Shown piece by piece: positions 24,968-34,975 of a stretch of 64,000 nucleotides of DNA. The stretch is from Mycobacterium asiaticum. Lineage in GTDB: Bacteria; Actinomycetota; Actinomycetes; Mycobacteriales; Mycobacteriaceae. Numbering within the stretch: position 1 is the stretch's first letter; every line of letters starts with the position of its first letter. The notes under the pieces are model-generated. The model ran no database searches and was not told where the DNA came from. It was given only the letters and a program-made list of their open reading frames with translations. Location of the stretch: the NCBI RefSeq assembly GCF_001673635.1, contig NZ_LZMH01000022.1, forward strand, positions 1-64,000, given 5' to 3'. Both the position numbers and the translations under genes were made by a program.

Positions 24968-26620
24968 ATGCCGGCGCAGCCGCCCAGCGGTTACCCCTCA
25001 GGCAGCGTTCGCTTCAACAGGCGCGGCTTCCTCGCCGCCGGTATCGCCGGCGGATTCGCGCTGGCCGCCTGCGGCCACAAGACGCAGATGTCCCCCATGG
25101 CGGCCGCAATCGCGGCGACCGAGGCCGAGCGTCCGCACAGTGGACGGACGGTGACCACCACGCTGACACCCCAACCCGCACGGGTCGACATCGGTGGACG
25201 GATCGTGGACACGTTCGCCTACGGCGACGCCGTCCCGGGCCCGCTGATTCGCGCGACCGTCGGCGACGAGGTCGTGGTCTCGGTGACCAACAAGCTCGAT
25301 CGCCCGACGTCGGTGCACTGGCACGGCATCGCGCTGCGCAACGACATGGACGGCGCCGAACCCGCCACCCCGAACATCCCCGCCGGAGCGGACTTCACCT
25401 ACCGGTTCTCGGTGCCGAATGCGGGCACCTACTGGGCCCACCCGCACACCGGCTTGTCCGCGGACAAGGGGCTTTATCTGCCCTTCATCATCGACGATCC
25501 GACCGAGCCGGGCCGCTACGATGCCGAATGGATTGTCGTCCTTGATGACTGGACCGACGGTGTCGGTAAGTCCCCACAACAGCTCTACGACGGGCTCGTC
25601 GATCCCAACAAGCCGACGATGCAGCCTCCCCCGCCCACCACCACAACGTCGACGTCCACCAGCACCAGCAGCAGCACCAGCACCAGCACCCCGACGACAA
25701 CCACGACGACAACGACGAGTGCGCCCAGCACGACGACTACTTCGGCAAGCCCGACGAACAGGATGCCCGAAATGCCGGGGATGGGCGGAACGGGTGAGGT
25801 CGGTACCAGCGACCTGCTCGGTGGTGACGCCGGTGACATCGCCTACCCGTACTACTTGATCAACGGGCGAATTCCCGAGGCGGCCACCACATTCAACGCC
25901 AAGCCCCGGCAGCGCATCCGGATCCGCATCATCAACGTCGCGTCCGACACCGCGTTCCGTGTCGCATTGGCGGGACACACGATGACGGTCACCCACACCG
26001 ACGGCTATCCCGTGGTCCCCGCTCAGGTCGACGCTCTGCTGATCGGGATGGCCGAACGCTACGACGTCCTGGTGACGGCGGCCGACGGCGTCTTCCCGTT
26101 GGTCGCATCCGCCGAAGGTAAGAACGCGCTGGCGCGCGCCTTGTTGGTCACCGGCAAGGGCAGTCCGCCCGACCCGCAGTTCAGGCCGGACGAACTGAAC
26201 AAACGGGTCGGCGTGGTCGACATGTTCACCGCGACGACGTCTGTCAACCTGGGTCGCCCCGAGCCCAACCTCGACCTGCCGGTGGTGCTCGGCGGCACGA
26301 TGGCCAAGTACGACTGGACCATCAACGGCGAGCCGTACAGCAGGACCAGACCGCTGCATGTGCGCGAAGGTGAACACCCGACCCTCACCTTCGACAACAC
26401 CACGATGATGTGGCACCCGATCCACTTGCACGGACACACTTTTCAGGTGATCAACAGTGATGGCACCCTCGGTGCCCGTAAGGACACCGTCATCGTGCTG
26501 CCCAAGCGCAAGCTACGGGCGGTGCTGATCGCCGACAATCCAGGGACGTGGGTGATGCACTGTCACAACACCTATCACCAGGAAGCGGGCATGATGACCC
26601 GGCTGGACTACGTCTTCTGA
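24968..26620 (+). CDS. mmcO: Multicopper oxidase MmcO, Tat lipoprotein
   Basis: About 550 residues. The N-terminus has a twin-arginine motif (NRRGF, Arg18-19) and lipobox LAAC (Cys35), so it is exported folded and lipid-anchored. Copper ligands are HWHG (117-119), YWAHPH (158, 160), HPIHLHGH and HCHNTYHQEAGM near the end, enough for type 1, 2 and 3 sites. MmcO oxidises Cu(I) and protects against copper. Between cupredoxin domains, residues about 220-263 form a Ser/Thr-Pro linker (runs of TSTSTS and eight Thr) that makes the protein longer than the roughly 500-residue M. tuberculosis version. ATG 24968 follows GAGGAG. Confidence 0.93.
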   Translation: MPAQPPSGYPSGSVRFNRRGFLAAGIAGGFALAACGHKTQMSPMAAAIAATEAERPHSGRTVTTTLTPQPARVDIGGRIVDTFAYGDAVPGPLIRATVGDEVVVSVTNKLDRPTSVHWHGIALRNDMDGAEPATPNIPAGADFTYRFSVPNAGTYWAHPHTGLSADKGLYLPFIIDDPTEPGRYDAEWIVVLDDWTDGVGKSPQQLYDGLVDPNKPTMQPPPPTTTTSTSTSTSSSTSTSTPTTTTTTTTSAPSTTTTSASPTNRMPEMPGMGGTGEVGTSDLLGGDAGDIAYPYYLINGRIPEAATTFNAKPRQRIRIRIINVASDTAFRVALAGHTMTVTHTDGYPVVPAQVDALLIGMAERYDVLVTAADGVFPLVASAEGKNALARALLVTGKGSPPDPQFRPDELNKRVGVVDMFTATTSVNLGRPEPNLDLPVVLGGTMAKYDWTINGEPYSRTRPLHVREGEHPTLTFDNTTMMWHPIHLHGHTFQVINSDGTLGARKDTVIVLPKRKLRAVLIADNPGTWVMHCHNTYHQEAGMMTRLDYVF

Positions 26621-26629
26621 CGGTCGATT

Positions 26630-26690
26630 GCCGAGACTGAAACCCTGCAGGTCCGCACTCGCACTTCTGCTGCAATTCTTCAATCTCGGC
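26630..26690. terminator. Bidirectional hairpin between mmcO and hydrolase gene
   Basis: GCCGAGACTGAA (26630-26641) pairs with TTCAATCTCGGC (26679-26690), 11 of 12 bases, around a 37-nt loop. It lies in the 97-nt gap between convergent genes and is a plausible terminator for both. Confidence 0.5.
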
Positions 26691-26717
26691 GAACCCCCGG
26701 CCCCCATGTGGAGCTCT

Positions 26718-27536
26718 TCAGCCGCCGAAGAAGTCCAGCAGCAGCTCGTTGACCACCGCGGCCTGTTCGATCTGCGGGCAGTGGCCGGCACGGGGAACCA
26801 CCACCGAACGCGCCCCGTCGATCTGGTCGGCAATCTGCGCGGCCCAGCCCGGCGGAAGCAGTTTGTCGCCGCCGCCCTCGACCACCAGCGTCGGCACCCC
26901 GATCCGGTGGTACGGACGCGCGCTTGACGGCGTCGCCGGCGGAGCGGCGTTGGGGCGCCGGAACCTGGCTGCCGCCACCGCTTCCCACGCACCCGGGGCG
27001 GTGCTGGACGCGTAGCGGCGCCACACATAGTCCTCGTCGGCCGGATACGAGGCGTCGTAGAACAGCGCCTCGACGATGTTGCGCATCGCCGGCAACGTGG
27101 CGTCATACTGCTGCAAGGCATCGAAGTGGTGGTTCTGCTGAATCTCCCCGCCACCGCAGATGATCGCCATGCTGCGCACCGGCAACAGCGGCGCATCCGA
27201 CGTCATGTCCGTCAGCAGATTGATGGCACCCATCGAGTTGCCGGCGAAGTGCGCCGACGAGACACCGAGCAGCTGGCAGAACCGGGCGACATGCCGGATC
27301 CGCATCGCCCTGCTGTTGACGAAGTCGATGACCTTGGCCGACTGGCCGAAGCCGAGCTGATCCGGCGCCAGCACCCGGTAGCGCGCAGCGAGCGCGGGTA
27401 TCGTTCGCTCCCAGCCCAATTCGGCGCTGGCGCCGAACTCACCGCCGTGCAACAGCACCACCGGGTCACCCTCGCCGGCCTCCAGGTAGCTGGTGGTCAG
27501 GCCGTCGACCTCGGTGGTCCTGAGCTGTATCTCCAT
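26718..27536 (-). CDS. Alpha/beta hydrolase (C-C bond hydrolase-like)
   Basis: About 272 residues. HGGEFGAS is the oxyanion strand, GNSMG the nucleophile elbow (Ser), GGGDKLL the Asp region and AGHCPQIE the His. The SMG elbow with PDQLGFGQS resembles meta-cleavage-product hydrolases. ATG 27536 shares one base with the stop of the cyclase-family gene (TGATG); the open frame extends 279 nt upstream but lies inside that gene. Last gene of the long mhp-type operon, which thus encodes two such hydrolases. Confidence 0.88.
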   Translation of the reverse strand: MEIQLRTTEVDGLTTSYLEAGEGDPVVLLHGGEFGASAELGWERTIPALAARYRVLAPDQLGFGQSAKVIDFVNSRAMRIRHVARFCQLLGVSSAHFAGNSMGAINLLTDMTSDAPLLPVRSMAIICGGGEIQQNHHFDALQQYDATLPAMRNIVEALFYDASYPADEDYVWRRYASSTAPGAWEAVAAARFRRPNAAPPATPSSARPYHRIGVPTLVVEGGGDKLLPPGWAAQIADQIDGARSVVVPRAGHCPQIEQAAVVNELLLDFFGG

Positions 27537-28525
27537 CACTTGATCGCGATCGGATTCACCGGCGAACCCACCGCACCGGTGAACCGCAACGGCGGTGCTA
27601 TCAACTGGAATTCGTAGACGCCGTCCGCGGCGCAATCGGCGGCAAGCGCGGTCAGGTCCCAATACTCGCCGAGCATCAGACCCATGTCCCGCAGGCAGAG
27701 GAGGTGGAAAGGCAGGAACAGACCTTCGACGTCGGACACCGGATCCTCGACCTGCAGGTTGTCGGACGCGACGGCGGCGACGTCGTGGTCGTGCAACCAT
27801 TGCGCGCAGCGCCAATCCAAGCCGGAATAGGGCTCCACCTTGTCACCGGTAAGCAGAAACCTTGTCCACCAGCCGGTTCGGACCAGCACGATGTCGCCGC
27901 TCTCGATCGTCACGCCCTGCGCGCGGACGACGTCGTCCAGCTCCTCCGGGGTGATCGGGTTGCCGTGTTCGAGGAACACCTCGGCGCCCCGATGGCGCAC
28001 CAGGTCGAGCAGCACACCACGGGACGCGATGCCTTTGACGTCGACCTTGTCGATGCCGCAGTGGAATGCGCCCAGGCTGGTCACCGAATCGGCCGGGAAC
28101 CCGTTGTAGAGCCGGTCCTCGTAGTACACGTGGGACAACGCATCCCACTGCGTGGCGGCCTGCAGCGGCATGATGATCATGTCGTCGTTGAAGCGGAACG
28201 GATTGTCGGCGAGGTAACCGCTCAGCTGGGCCGCGGTCGGATTCTTCTCCCACCCGGGCCCGTACTGCAGCAGGGAGTTCGCGTCTCCCCCGTCGACTGT
28301 CATCACGTGCACCGGATTGTGCCGGAAGCCAAAGGCCCCTTGGGGTCCCGACGATCCGAAGTCCACACCCAGTGGGAAGACCTTGCCGTGGCGCACCAGG
28401 CCTGCCGCCTGCCGCACCTTCTCGGGGGTGATGAAGTTCAGGGTGCCGAGTTCGTCGTCATTGCCCCATCGGCCCCAGTTGCTGACGTCCTTGGCGACCC
28501 GGCGAAAATCAGCCATCGTGGCCAT
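27536..28525 (-). CDS. Cyclase-family protein (kynurenine formamidase-like fold)
   Basis: 329 residues, PF04199-type. The canonical HxGTHxDxPxH metal motif reads QAATQWDALSHV here, keeping the Asp and last His but with Gln for the His residues; this TQWDALxH variant is what I recall for the actinobacterial branch. Family members hydrolyse or cyclise amides, esters or lactones. It is coupled on both sides by TGATG overlaps with the SDR upstream and the hydrolase downstream. It may act on a ring-opened product in this operon; the reaction is unknown. Confidence 0.82.
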   Translation of the reverse strand: MATMADFRRVAKDVSNWGRWGNDDELGTLNFITPEKVRQAAGLVRHGKVFPLGVDFGSSGPQGAFGFRHNPVHVMTVDGGDANSLLQYGPGWEKNPTAAQLSGYLADNPFRFNDDMIIMPLQAATQWDALSHVYYEDRLYNGFPADSVTSLGAFHCGIDKVDVKGIASRGVLLDLVRHRGAEVFLEHGNPITPEELDDVVRAQGVTIESGDIVLVRTGWWTRFLLTGDKVEPYSGLDWRCAQWLHDHDVAAVASDNLQVEDPVSDVEGLFLPFHLLCLRDMGLMLGEYWDLTALAADCAADGVYEFQLIAPPLRFTGAVGSPVNPIAIK

Positions 28526-29334
28526 CAGGCCTCCTCGAGTTCACGGGCGATGGCGGCACCGACGTTCCCGCCGTCGACCCAGACGACTTGGCCGGAAATA
28601 TAGCTTGCGGCGGCGCTATTCAAGAACAGCAGCACGGCGGCCTGTTCCGCCGGATCGGACACCCGGCCCAGTGGCTTGGGGATGTCGTCGAGAAATGCCG
28701 GCCCGTACGCGGTCCGGAGCTGGTCCAGGATCGGTGTTTCGGTGACGCCCGGGCCGCTGCAATTGATCCGGATGCCGCGCGCACCGAGTGCGGCGGCACT
28801 TCGCATGGTGTAGAGGATGACCGCTTCCTTGGCCAGTTGATAGCCGGTACCCAACGTGTCCGGGTGGCGCTGCGCCCATTCGGCGCCTTCCTGCATCGTC
28901 GCGGTGCGCAGCAGCGGGGCGATGTCGCGCAGGTGTTCGCGGTAGCCGGCCGCGGCCAGTGAGGACACGCTGACGATCGACGATCCCGCGCTCATCGTGG
29001 GGATCACCGCCTCGGTCAGGTGGCGCAAGCCGAGGAAGTTGACGGTGAGGACAAGCTGCGGGTCACCGACTCCCGAGGAGACGCCTGCGACGTTGAACAA
29101 CGCGTCGACGGGCCCCGCGACGGCTGCGACGGCTTGGTCGATCGATGCCGGGTCGGCCAGGTCGACTTCGTGAAAAGCGTTGAGCTCGACCGCGGGTCGC
29201 CGTTGGTCCAGTCCCACCACTTCGGCACCCAGCTCGGTCAACCCGGAGACCAGGTGTGCGCCGATGCCCGAGGCGCATCCGGTCACCACGGCACGACGGC
29301 CGTCGTAGCGCCACAGCTCCTCGTATCGGGTCAA
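28525..29334 (-). CDS. SDR-family dehydrogenase (3-alpha-hydroxysteroid-dehydrogenase-like)
   Basis: 269 residues. TGCASGIGAHLV cofactor loop, NVAGVSSG in place of NNAG, and GYQLAKEAV as YxxxK. The layout, with a short middle region and an ISGQVVWVDGG end, resembles 3-alpha-hydroxysteroid dehydrogenase/carbonyl reductase. It overlaps the cyclase-family gene by one base and follows the LLM gene by 28 nt. Steroid or polycyclic substrates are suggested by two KstD-like flavoproteins nearby, but this is inference. Confidence 0.85.
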   Translation of the reverse strand: MTRYEELWRYDGRRAVVTGCASGIGAHLVSGLTELGAEVVGLDQRRPAVELNAFHEVDLADPASIDQAVAAVAGPVDALFNVAGVSSGVGDPQLVLTVNFLGLRHLTEAVIPTMSAGSSIVSVSSLAAAGYREHLRDIAPLLRTATMQEGAEWAQRHPDTLGTGYQLAKEAVILYTMRSAAALGARGIRINCSGPGVTETPILDQLRTAYGPAFLDDIPKPLGRVSDPAEQAAVLLFLNSAAASYISGQVVWVDGGNVGAAIARELEEA

Positions 29335-29362
29335 CCGCTCTCCCGCGCAAGCCGATCTTTCG

Positions 29363-30664
29363 TCACTTGCCCTGCTCCTTCAGTCGCTGCGCCGCCTGTA
29401 CCCGGCCCTCGTTGATCTCGGCCATCGCCTCCGGGATCTCGCTGGCGGTGAACTTACCGCCCCGCCCGGTCGGCAACCCACCGAACGAATAGTTCTCGTC
29501 GAACGGCGGCACCGTGGATTCGGGCCGGCGCGCCTCCACCTTTTCGATCACCGGCGCCAGCCGTGCGGCCTTGTCGGCAACCGCCTTTTCGTCCCGCTCG
29601 ATGAACTCGGGCAGCACCTCTTTGCCCATCAACTCGATGGATTCCATGGTGCCCTCGTGACTGCGCGGGTTGAGCAGCAAGATGATCTCGTCTACACCGC
29701 TTTCCTCGTAACCGCGCAGGAATTCGCGCACGGTGGCCGGTGACCCGATCGCGCCCCGCCCCGGCCCATAGGCCAGCGTCGGGTCCTTCTCGACCTCCTC
29801 GAGATAGCGTTCCCAGACGCCGGTGCGGCCCGGGGTGTGCACACCGGTCATGTAGTAGTGCATGATTCCGAAGGAGAAGAACCCGCCGCCCTGGCCGAGG
29901 CGTTGCAGCGCAAGGTCATCGGACTTGGCCACCATCATCGACAGGTCCCCGCCGATGGCCAGGATGTTCGGGTTGATTGCGGGCGTGACGGGGACGCCGT
30001 TCTCCTCGAATTCCTTGTAGTAGCCGTTCACCCGCTCGGTCAGCGGCCCGGGCCCGGTGTAGGCGAAACTCAGTGCGCCGATCGCCTTCTGGGCCGCCAT
30101 CTGCACGCTGGCCGGGCGGGTACACGCCACCCAGACCGGAGGGTGTGGCTTCTGCAGCGGCTTGGGAATGACGTTTCGGGCCGGCATCTGGATGTGTTCG
30201 CCCTTGAACCCCGAAAACGGCTCCTCGATCATGCACCGGATGGAGACCTCCAGTGCCTCCTCCCACTGCGCACGCTTGTCGGCGGGATCGATGTTGAATC
30301 CGCCGAGTTCGCCAACCGAAGACGATTCGCCGGTGCCGAATTCGACCCGCCCGTTGGACAGCAGGTCCAGGGTGGCGATCCGCTCGGCCACCCGGGCCGG
30401 GTGATTGACAGCGGGCGGAAGATGCATGATGCCGAATCCCAACCGAATGTTCTTGGTGCGCTGGCTGGCCGCGGCCAGAAAGATCTCCGGCGCGGTGGAA
30501 TGGCAGTACTCCTCAAGGAAGTGGTGCTCGGTAAGCCACACAGTGGAGAAACCGGCCTTGTCCGCCGCCTCGACCTCGTCCAGGCAGTCCTGCAGCATCT
30601 GGCGTTCGTCGTCGGGCACCCACGGGCGCGGCAGCGCAAACTCGTAGAACAGCGAAATCTTCAT
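29363..30664 (-). CDS. LLM-class flavin-dependent oxidoreductase
   Basis: 433 residues, bacterial-luciferase-like TIM barrel. The N-terminus MKISLFYEFALPRPW, GFSTVWLTEHHF and LGFGIMHLPPAVNHPARVAE are characteristic. It is probably an FMN- or F420-dependent monooxygenase or reductase. An AGGAGG-like ribosome site precedes the ATG, and it lies 9 nt after the KstD-like gene. In the operon it could carry out a ring hydroxylation or Baeyer-Villiger-type step; the cofactor cannot be told from sequence alone. Confidence 0.88.
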   Translation of the reverse strand: MKISLFYEFALPRPWVPDDERQMLQDCLDEVEAADKAGFSTVWLTEHHFLEEYCHSTAPEIFLAAASQRTKNIRLGFGIMHLPPAVNHPARVAERIATLDLLSNGRVEFGTGESSSVGELGGFNIDPADKRAQWEEALEVSIRCMIEEPFSGFKGEHIQMPARNVIPKPLQKPHPPVWVACTRPASVQMAAQKAIGALSFAYTGPGPLTERVNGYYKEFEENGVPVTPAINPNILAIGGDLSMMVAKSDDLALQRLGQGGGFFSFGIMHYYMTGVHTPGRTGVWERYLEEVEKDPTLAYGPGRGAIGSPATVREFLRGYEESGVDEIILLLNPRSHEGTMESIELMGKEVLPEFIERDEKAVADKAARLAPVIEKVEARRPESTVPPFDENYSFGGLPTGRGGKFTASEIPEAMAEINEGRVQAAQRLKEQGK

Positions 30665-30673
30665 CGTTACCTC

Positions 30674-32428
30674 CTAGGAGTATTCGGGGTCTGGGGTTGC
30701 GTCGAGCGCGGCGTCATGTGCGGCAAGGTATTTCGCCGCGTGATTCGCCGCGACAAAGCCGAAGGTCATGGCCGGCCCGATGGTCGCGCCGGCACCGGCA
30801 TAGCTGCGGCCCATCACCGGCGCGGAGACATTGCCCACCGCATAGAGTCCGGGTATCACGGTGTCGTCGGCGCGCAGCACGCGGGCGAATTCGTCGGTAC
30901 GCAAGCCGCCGGAGGTGCCGAGATCGCCCAGCACCACACGGAAGGCGTAGTACGGTGGGCCGCCGACCGGATACAGGTTGGGGTTGGGCAGCGTCGGATC
31001 GCCGTAGTAGTTGTCGTAAACGCTGTCCCCACGACAGAAGTCGTCATCGTGGCCCTGGCGGGCGAGTTCGTTGAAGCGCGTGGCAGTCGCCCGGAGTTGT
31101 TGCGCCGGAACAGCTATCTTCGCGGCCAGCTCCTCCCACGTCGACGCGGCCTTGACGACACCGGAGTCCAGCCAGGCCTTGGGTACCTTGCGCCCGGTGG
31201 GCACTGGGGCGCCGGGGATCTTGGGTATCGGCAGGTGGCCGCCGACGACATAGCGGTTGAACGATCGGTGGTCGGTGATGAGCCAACACGGGATATGCGT
31301 CGCGCCGGTCTTCTGGCCCTCGATCATCGCGTGGCCGAAGTCCATGTACGGTGCCGCCTCGTTGATGAACCGCTTCCCCTCGCCGTTGACGATGAACTGC
31401 GCGGGCATCATCCGCTCGTTGAGCATGAATTGCATTCGCCCGTCCGGCCATTGGATGGCCGGAAACCACCACGCCTCGTCGAGCAGGTCGGTGCCGGCAC
31501 CCACCCGCTGACCGGCGCGGATACCGTCGCCGGTGGCGGCCGGGTTCCCGAAGCTCCAATCCTGGTCCACCACCGGCTGATGTTCTTTGCGCCATGCCAT
31601 GTCGTGGTCGAAGCCGCCGGAGGCCAGGATGACCCCCCGCCGGGTACCGATCCGCAGCTGCGTGCCGTCGCGTTCCACCAGTGCCCCGACCACCGATCCG
31701 TCGGCGTCGGCGAGCAATTCGGTCATCGGTGTGTTCAGCCACAGCGGCACGCCGCCATCGCGCATCGCCAGCCGCAGCCTGGCGGCCAGTGACTGCCCGA
31801 TGGCGGCGATCCGCTCACCGAACACCCTGGCCCGGACCATGCGAGAGATCAGCTTCACCAGTACGGCCTTACCGGCCCAGGACTGCCGGATCCGGTAGAA
31901 GGACCGCAGTTCCATGGGGCCCAGCCAGATTCCCTTCGGCGCCAGCGCCAGCGGCTGCAGCAGCTTGTCTTCGTCGTCGCCGAGCCGGCGGAGGTCGATG
32001 GGCGGAACGTTGATGGTGCTGCCGAGTTCGGATCCGCCCGGCAGTTCCGGGTAGTAGTCGGCATAGCCCGGCTTCCAGACGAATTCGAGCCACGGGCTGA
32101 GGCCTTCCAGGAACTCCAGCATCCGCGGCGCCGACTCGGCGTACTGCCGGAGTCGGGCATCGCTGACCAACCCGTCGGTGATCTGCCGCAGGTACTGCAC
32201 GACCGCTTCGGCGTCGGGCGAGTAGCCCGCCCTGCGCTGGGCCGGTGCGCCCGGCACCCAGATGCCGCCGCCGGACAGCGCGGTGGAACCACCGAACCGC
32301 GGGGACTTCTCGATGACCAGTACGTCCAGGCCGGCGGCGGCCGCCGTGAGGGCCGCGGTCATGCCGCCCGCGCCGGATCCGACGATGAGCACATCGACGA
32401 TCCGGTCGAAGCCGGCTGCGGCGGTCAT
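30674..32428 (-). CDS. KstD-like FAD-dependent dehydrogenase
   Basis: About 584 residues. [11 protein letters not shown] is the FAD Rossmann loop and [19 protein letters not shown] the following segment. The C-terminus [31 protein letters not shown] is the pattern of 3-ketosteroid delta-1-dehydrogenases. ATG 32428 overlaps the mhpB stop in ATGA; the much longer open frame reaches into mhpB and is rejected. It likely introduces a C=C bond next to a ketone in a ring substrate. It is one of two such flavoproteins in this island. Confidence 0.88.
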   Translation of the reverse strand: MTAAAGFDRIVDVLIVGSGAGGMTAALTAAAAGLDVLVIEKSPRFGGSTALSGGGIWVPGAPAQRRAGYSPDAEAVVQYLRQITDGLVSDARLRQYAESAPRMLEFLEGLSPWLEFVWKPGYADYYPELPGGSELGSTINVPPIDLRRLGDDEDKLLQPLALAPKGIWLGPMELRSFYRIRQSWAGKAVLVKLISRMVRARVFGERIAAIGQSLAARLRLAMRDGGVPLWLNTPMTELLADADGSVVGALVERDGTQLRIGTRRGVILASGGFDHDMAWRKEHQPVVDQDWSFGNPAATGDGIRAGQRVGAGTDLLDEAWWFPAIQWPDGRMQFMLNERMMPAQFIVNGEGKRFINEAAPYMDFGHAMIEGQKTGATHIPCWLITDHRSFNRYVVGGHLPIPKIPGAPVPTGRKVPKAWLDSGVVKAASTWEELAAKIAVPAQQLRATATRFNELARQGHDDDFCRGDSVYDNYYGDPTLPNPNLYPVGGPPYYAFRVVLGDLGTSGGLRTDEFARVLRADDTVIPGLYAVGNVSAPVMGRSYAGAGATIGPAMTFGFVAANHAAKYLAAHDAALDATPDPEYS

Positions 32429-33378
32429 TCGGCGGGCACCGCCGTCCGGACGGCGAACCCGGCGATCAGGGCCGCCGCCTGCCGGTAGTAGCGCACCGTG
32501 GTCCGGTATGGCCCGGCCGTCGCCAGCGCCGCGAAAGCCGCGATCCAGGTGCGGATTTCGTGCGCGGAACTGCCGCCCTCGTGGGTGACGAAGGCATTCG
32601 ACCAGCGATCCAGATCGGCCAGGTGGCCGCTGTCGACGATATCCAGGAACCGCTGGTCCCAGGCCGGGTTGAGGGCCTGCAACGCACCGGTGCCCTCGGC
32701 GAACTCCTTGGCGGCCTCGATCACCTGCGCCTGCCGGGACTGGCGCTGTTCGGTGGTCATCGGCCGACCGTGCACGATCCGCTCGAGCACGGCTGGGGCG
32801 GCGGTGGCCAGGGTGGGCACCGGGGGGCTGTGCGACAGGCCACCGGATCCGATCACCAGTACCCTGCGTTCGAGGGTGGCCAGGAAGTTGCCGACCGCGC
32901 TGCCCAGTGCGCGGCACCGATGCAGCGGCCCCAACGGTGCGGCGACAGCGTTGACGAAGATCGGTAGCACCGGACGAGCTGTCGCCGCGCCCAGCAACTT
33001 CTCCAAAGGCTGAACGGTGCCGTGGTCGACGTCCATGCTGGCCGATACCGCAACGTCCACTCCTTCGGCAAGGACGGCCGTGGCGCAGGCTTCGGCGATG
33101 TCCTGGGCAACATCGAGTGGGCCGGCGTGAGTGCCGTAGTCACCGACGCCATTGGCCTGCATGCCGATACAGAACGGCGGCATCACCTTGTAGAAGAATC
33201 CGTTGTAGTGATCGGGGGCGAAAATGACGACGAGTTCCGGGTCGTACGCGGTGACGAATTCCCGCGCCTGCGTGATCGCGGCGTCGACGTCGTCAAGCAG
33301 ATCCCGCGGCGGCCCCGGTAGATTCAGTAGCGGGCTGTGCGACATACAGCAAAGAGCCAGTGGCACTGTCGATTTCAC
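32425..33378 (-). CDS. mhpB: MhpB, 2,3-dihydroxyphenylpropionate 1,2-dioxygenase (class III extradiol)
   Basis: 317 residues, close to the 314 of E. coli MhpB. Shared blocks are [51 protein letters not shown] and [16 protein letters not shown]. The His and Glu Fe(II) ligands of LigB-type enzymes lie in the HSP and HYNGF regions. It opens the catechol ring next to the side chain (meta-cleavage). Its 5' end overlaps mhpA by 86 bp and its stop overlaps the KstD-like gene by ATGA. Confidence 0.93.
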   Translation of the reverse strand: MKSTVPLALCCMSHSPLLNLPGPPRDLLDDVDAAITQAREFVTAYDPELVVIFAPDHYNGFFYKVMPPFCIGMQANGVGDYGTHAGPLDVAQDIAEACATAVLAEGVDVAVSASMDVDHGTVQPLEKLLGAATARPVLPIFVNAVAAPLGPLHRCRALGSAVGNFLATLERRVLVIGSGGLSHSPPVPTLATAAPAVLERIVHGRPMTTEQRQSRQAQVIEAAKEFAEGTGALQALNPAWDQRFLDIVDSGHLADLDRWSNAFVTHEGGSSAHEIRTWIAAFAALATAGPYRTTVRYYRQAAALIAGFAVRTAVPAE

Positions 33379-34975
33379 CCCCCTCCGGTGTCAGTGTCAA
33401 AGCATCGATCAGCGCCGCGCTCAATTCGGGCGACCGCTGGGCGATACAGGCGCCGGCGATGCAGCGATCCGGGCGCAGGAACACCACCGATTCCTGGTGG
33501 CCGTCGAACCATGCTTTGAGCCCCCCGGAGCGATCGCCGATGATGACCACATCGGCATCGTCCTGGCCGGACCAGTGCAGCTGCGTCAGCGGTCGCAGCG
33601 CAAAGAAACGTGCGCCCAGGGCTTTCCACTGCGCGAACGCCTGCTCGCCGAGGATCTGGCGCGGGTTGTTGTTCCAGCACATCACCGCGAACCACGGGCC
33701 CAGCACGTCGTCGAGCAGGATGTTCTGCTGAGTCCGCGTATCGACCCGGGGCTGCACGAACAACGTCCCAGCCGGTGATTGCGGCCGGTCATGCACGACG
33801 GCACCGTGCTCGTAGCGAGGCATCGGTTTGAACCGCATCTCCAGCACGTACCGCTTGAGCGACGGCAGGATCGACGCGGATCGGATGAGCACATCACGCG
33901 CCCCGGCCACCCTGCGGTTGGTCGGAGAGATGACCCGGCCCACCATCGTCGACAGGTCGATCATGGCGCGGGCATGTTTGCGCCGCTCGACATCATAGGT
34001 GTCCAGCAGCGCGTCACCGGCCCGGCCGCTGACCACCGCTGCGAGCTTCCAGCCCAGATTGGCGGCGTCCCGAATGCCGCTGTTGTAGCCCTGTCCCTGC
34101 CACACCGGCATCAGGTGGGCCGCGTCTCCCGCGAGCAGCATCCGGCCGGCACGGAAGGCTCCGGCGATCCGCGAGTGGTGGGTGTAGACCCGCCGCCGGA
34201 TCACCTCGACGCGATCCGGATGCGGCACCATCCGCGCCAGCATCTGCCTCAGAAACGCCGGGTCCTCGGCTTGCTCATCTGTCTCGTGGGCGTGAATCAT
34301 AAACTCGAAACGGCGAATTCCGTGCGCAATCGATATCGACGCGTACGGGCGCTGCGGGTCCGCGCCCACCTCGCTGTTCGGGTGGCCCAGCGGATCGTTG
34401 GCGATGTCGACCACCAGCCACCGGGTCGGCGACGTGGTGCCGTCGAAGGAAACGCCCATCATGCCGCGGGTCATGCTGCGGCCGCCGTCGCAGCCCACCA
34501 CATACCGCGCGCGCACTGTGGCGGTGTCCTCGGTGCCGCCGAGCGTTACGGTCACCGTGTCGGCGTCCTGGGTGCAGGAGGCCATCGGACGGTTCCACCA
34601 CACCTGCACGTGGTCGAATCTGTCCAGCCCGCGTAGCAATTCGGCGTCGACCAACGGCTGCACGAAGCCGTTGCGCTTGGGCCAGCCGAATCGCGCGTCG
34701 GGCGGTGCCATTTCGGCGAGCACCCGGCGCTTGGCGTCGTAGAAACGCAGGATCTGATTTGGAACCGTGTGCGGCAGCACGTTGTCGACCAATCCGATCG
34801 ACTGGAAGGTGCGCAACGCCTCGTCGTCCAGGCCGACCCCGCGGGGATAGTCGATGAGCGTGGACCGCTCGTCCACCACGAGTGTCCGAATACCCTGCAG
34901 GCCAAGAATGTTGGCCAACGTCAGGCCGACGGGGCCGGCGCCGACGACGACCACGTCGAAGCCCGGGCCGGCCAT
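33293..34975 (-). CDS. mhpA: MhpA, 3-(3-hydroxyphenyl)propionate hydroxylase
   Basis: About 560 residues, class A flavoprotein monooxygenase. [13 protein letters not shown] binds the ADP part of [13 protein letters not shown] is the DG motif and [12 protein letters not shown] the GD motif; a thioredoxin-like C-terminal domain follows. It hydroxylates a phenolic ring to the catechol used by MhpB. ATG 34975 shares a base with the mhpC stop (TGATG). The substrate may be a larger phenylpropionate-like compound given the steroid-type neighbours. Confidence 0.92.
   Translation of the reverse strand: MAGPGFDVVVVGAGPVGLTLANILGLQGIRTLVVDERSTLIDYPRGVGLDDEALRTFQSIGLVDNVLPHTVPNQILRFYDAKRRVLAEMAPPDARFGWPKRNGFVQPLVDAELLRGLDRFDHVQVWWNRPMASCTQDADTVTVTLGGTEDTATVRARYVVGCDGGRSMTRGMMGVSFDGTTSPTRWLVVDIANDPLGHPNSEVGADPQRPYASISIAHGIRRFEFMIHAHETDEQAEDPAFLRQMLARMVPHPDRVEVIRRRVYTHHSRIAGAFRAGRMLLAGDAAHLMPVWQGQGYNSGIRDAANLGWKLAAVVSGRAGDALLDTYDVERRKHARAMIDLSTMVGRVISPTNRRVAGARDVLIRSASILPSLKRYVLEMRFKPMPRYEHGAVVHDRPQSPAGTLFVQPRVDTRTQQNILLDDVLGPWFAVMCWNNNPRQILGEQAFAQWKALGARFFALRPLTQLHWSGQDDADVVIIGDRSGGLKAWFDGHQESVVFLRPDRCIAGACIAQRSPELSAALIDALTLTPEGGEIDSATGSLLYVAQPATESTGAAAGSA

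Noticed and set aside
24998..26437. 479-codon minus-strand frame
   Set aside because: Antisense of mmcO, including the mirror of its Ser/Thr linker.
29837..31792. 651-codon plus-strand frame
   Set aside because: Antisense to the LLM and KstD-like genes; His/Arg/Gly-rich noise.
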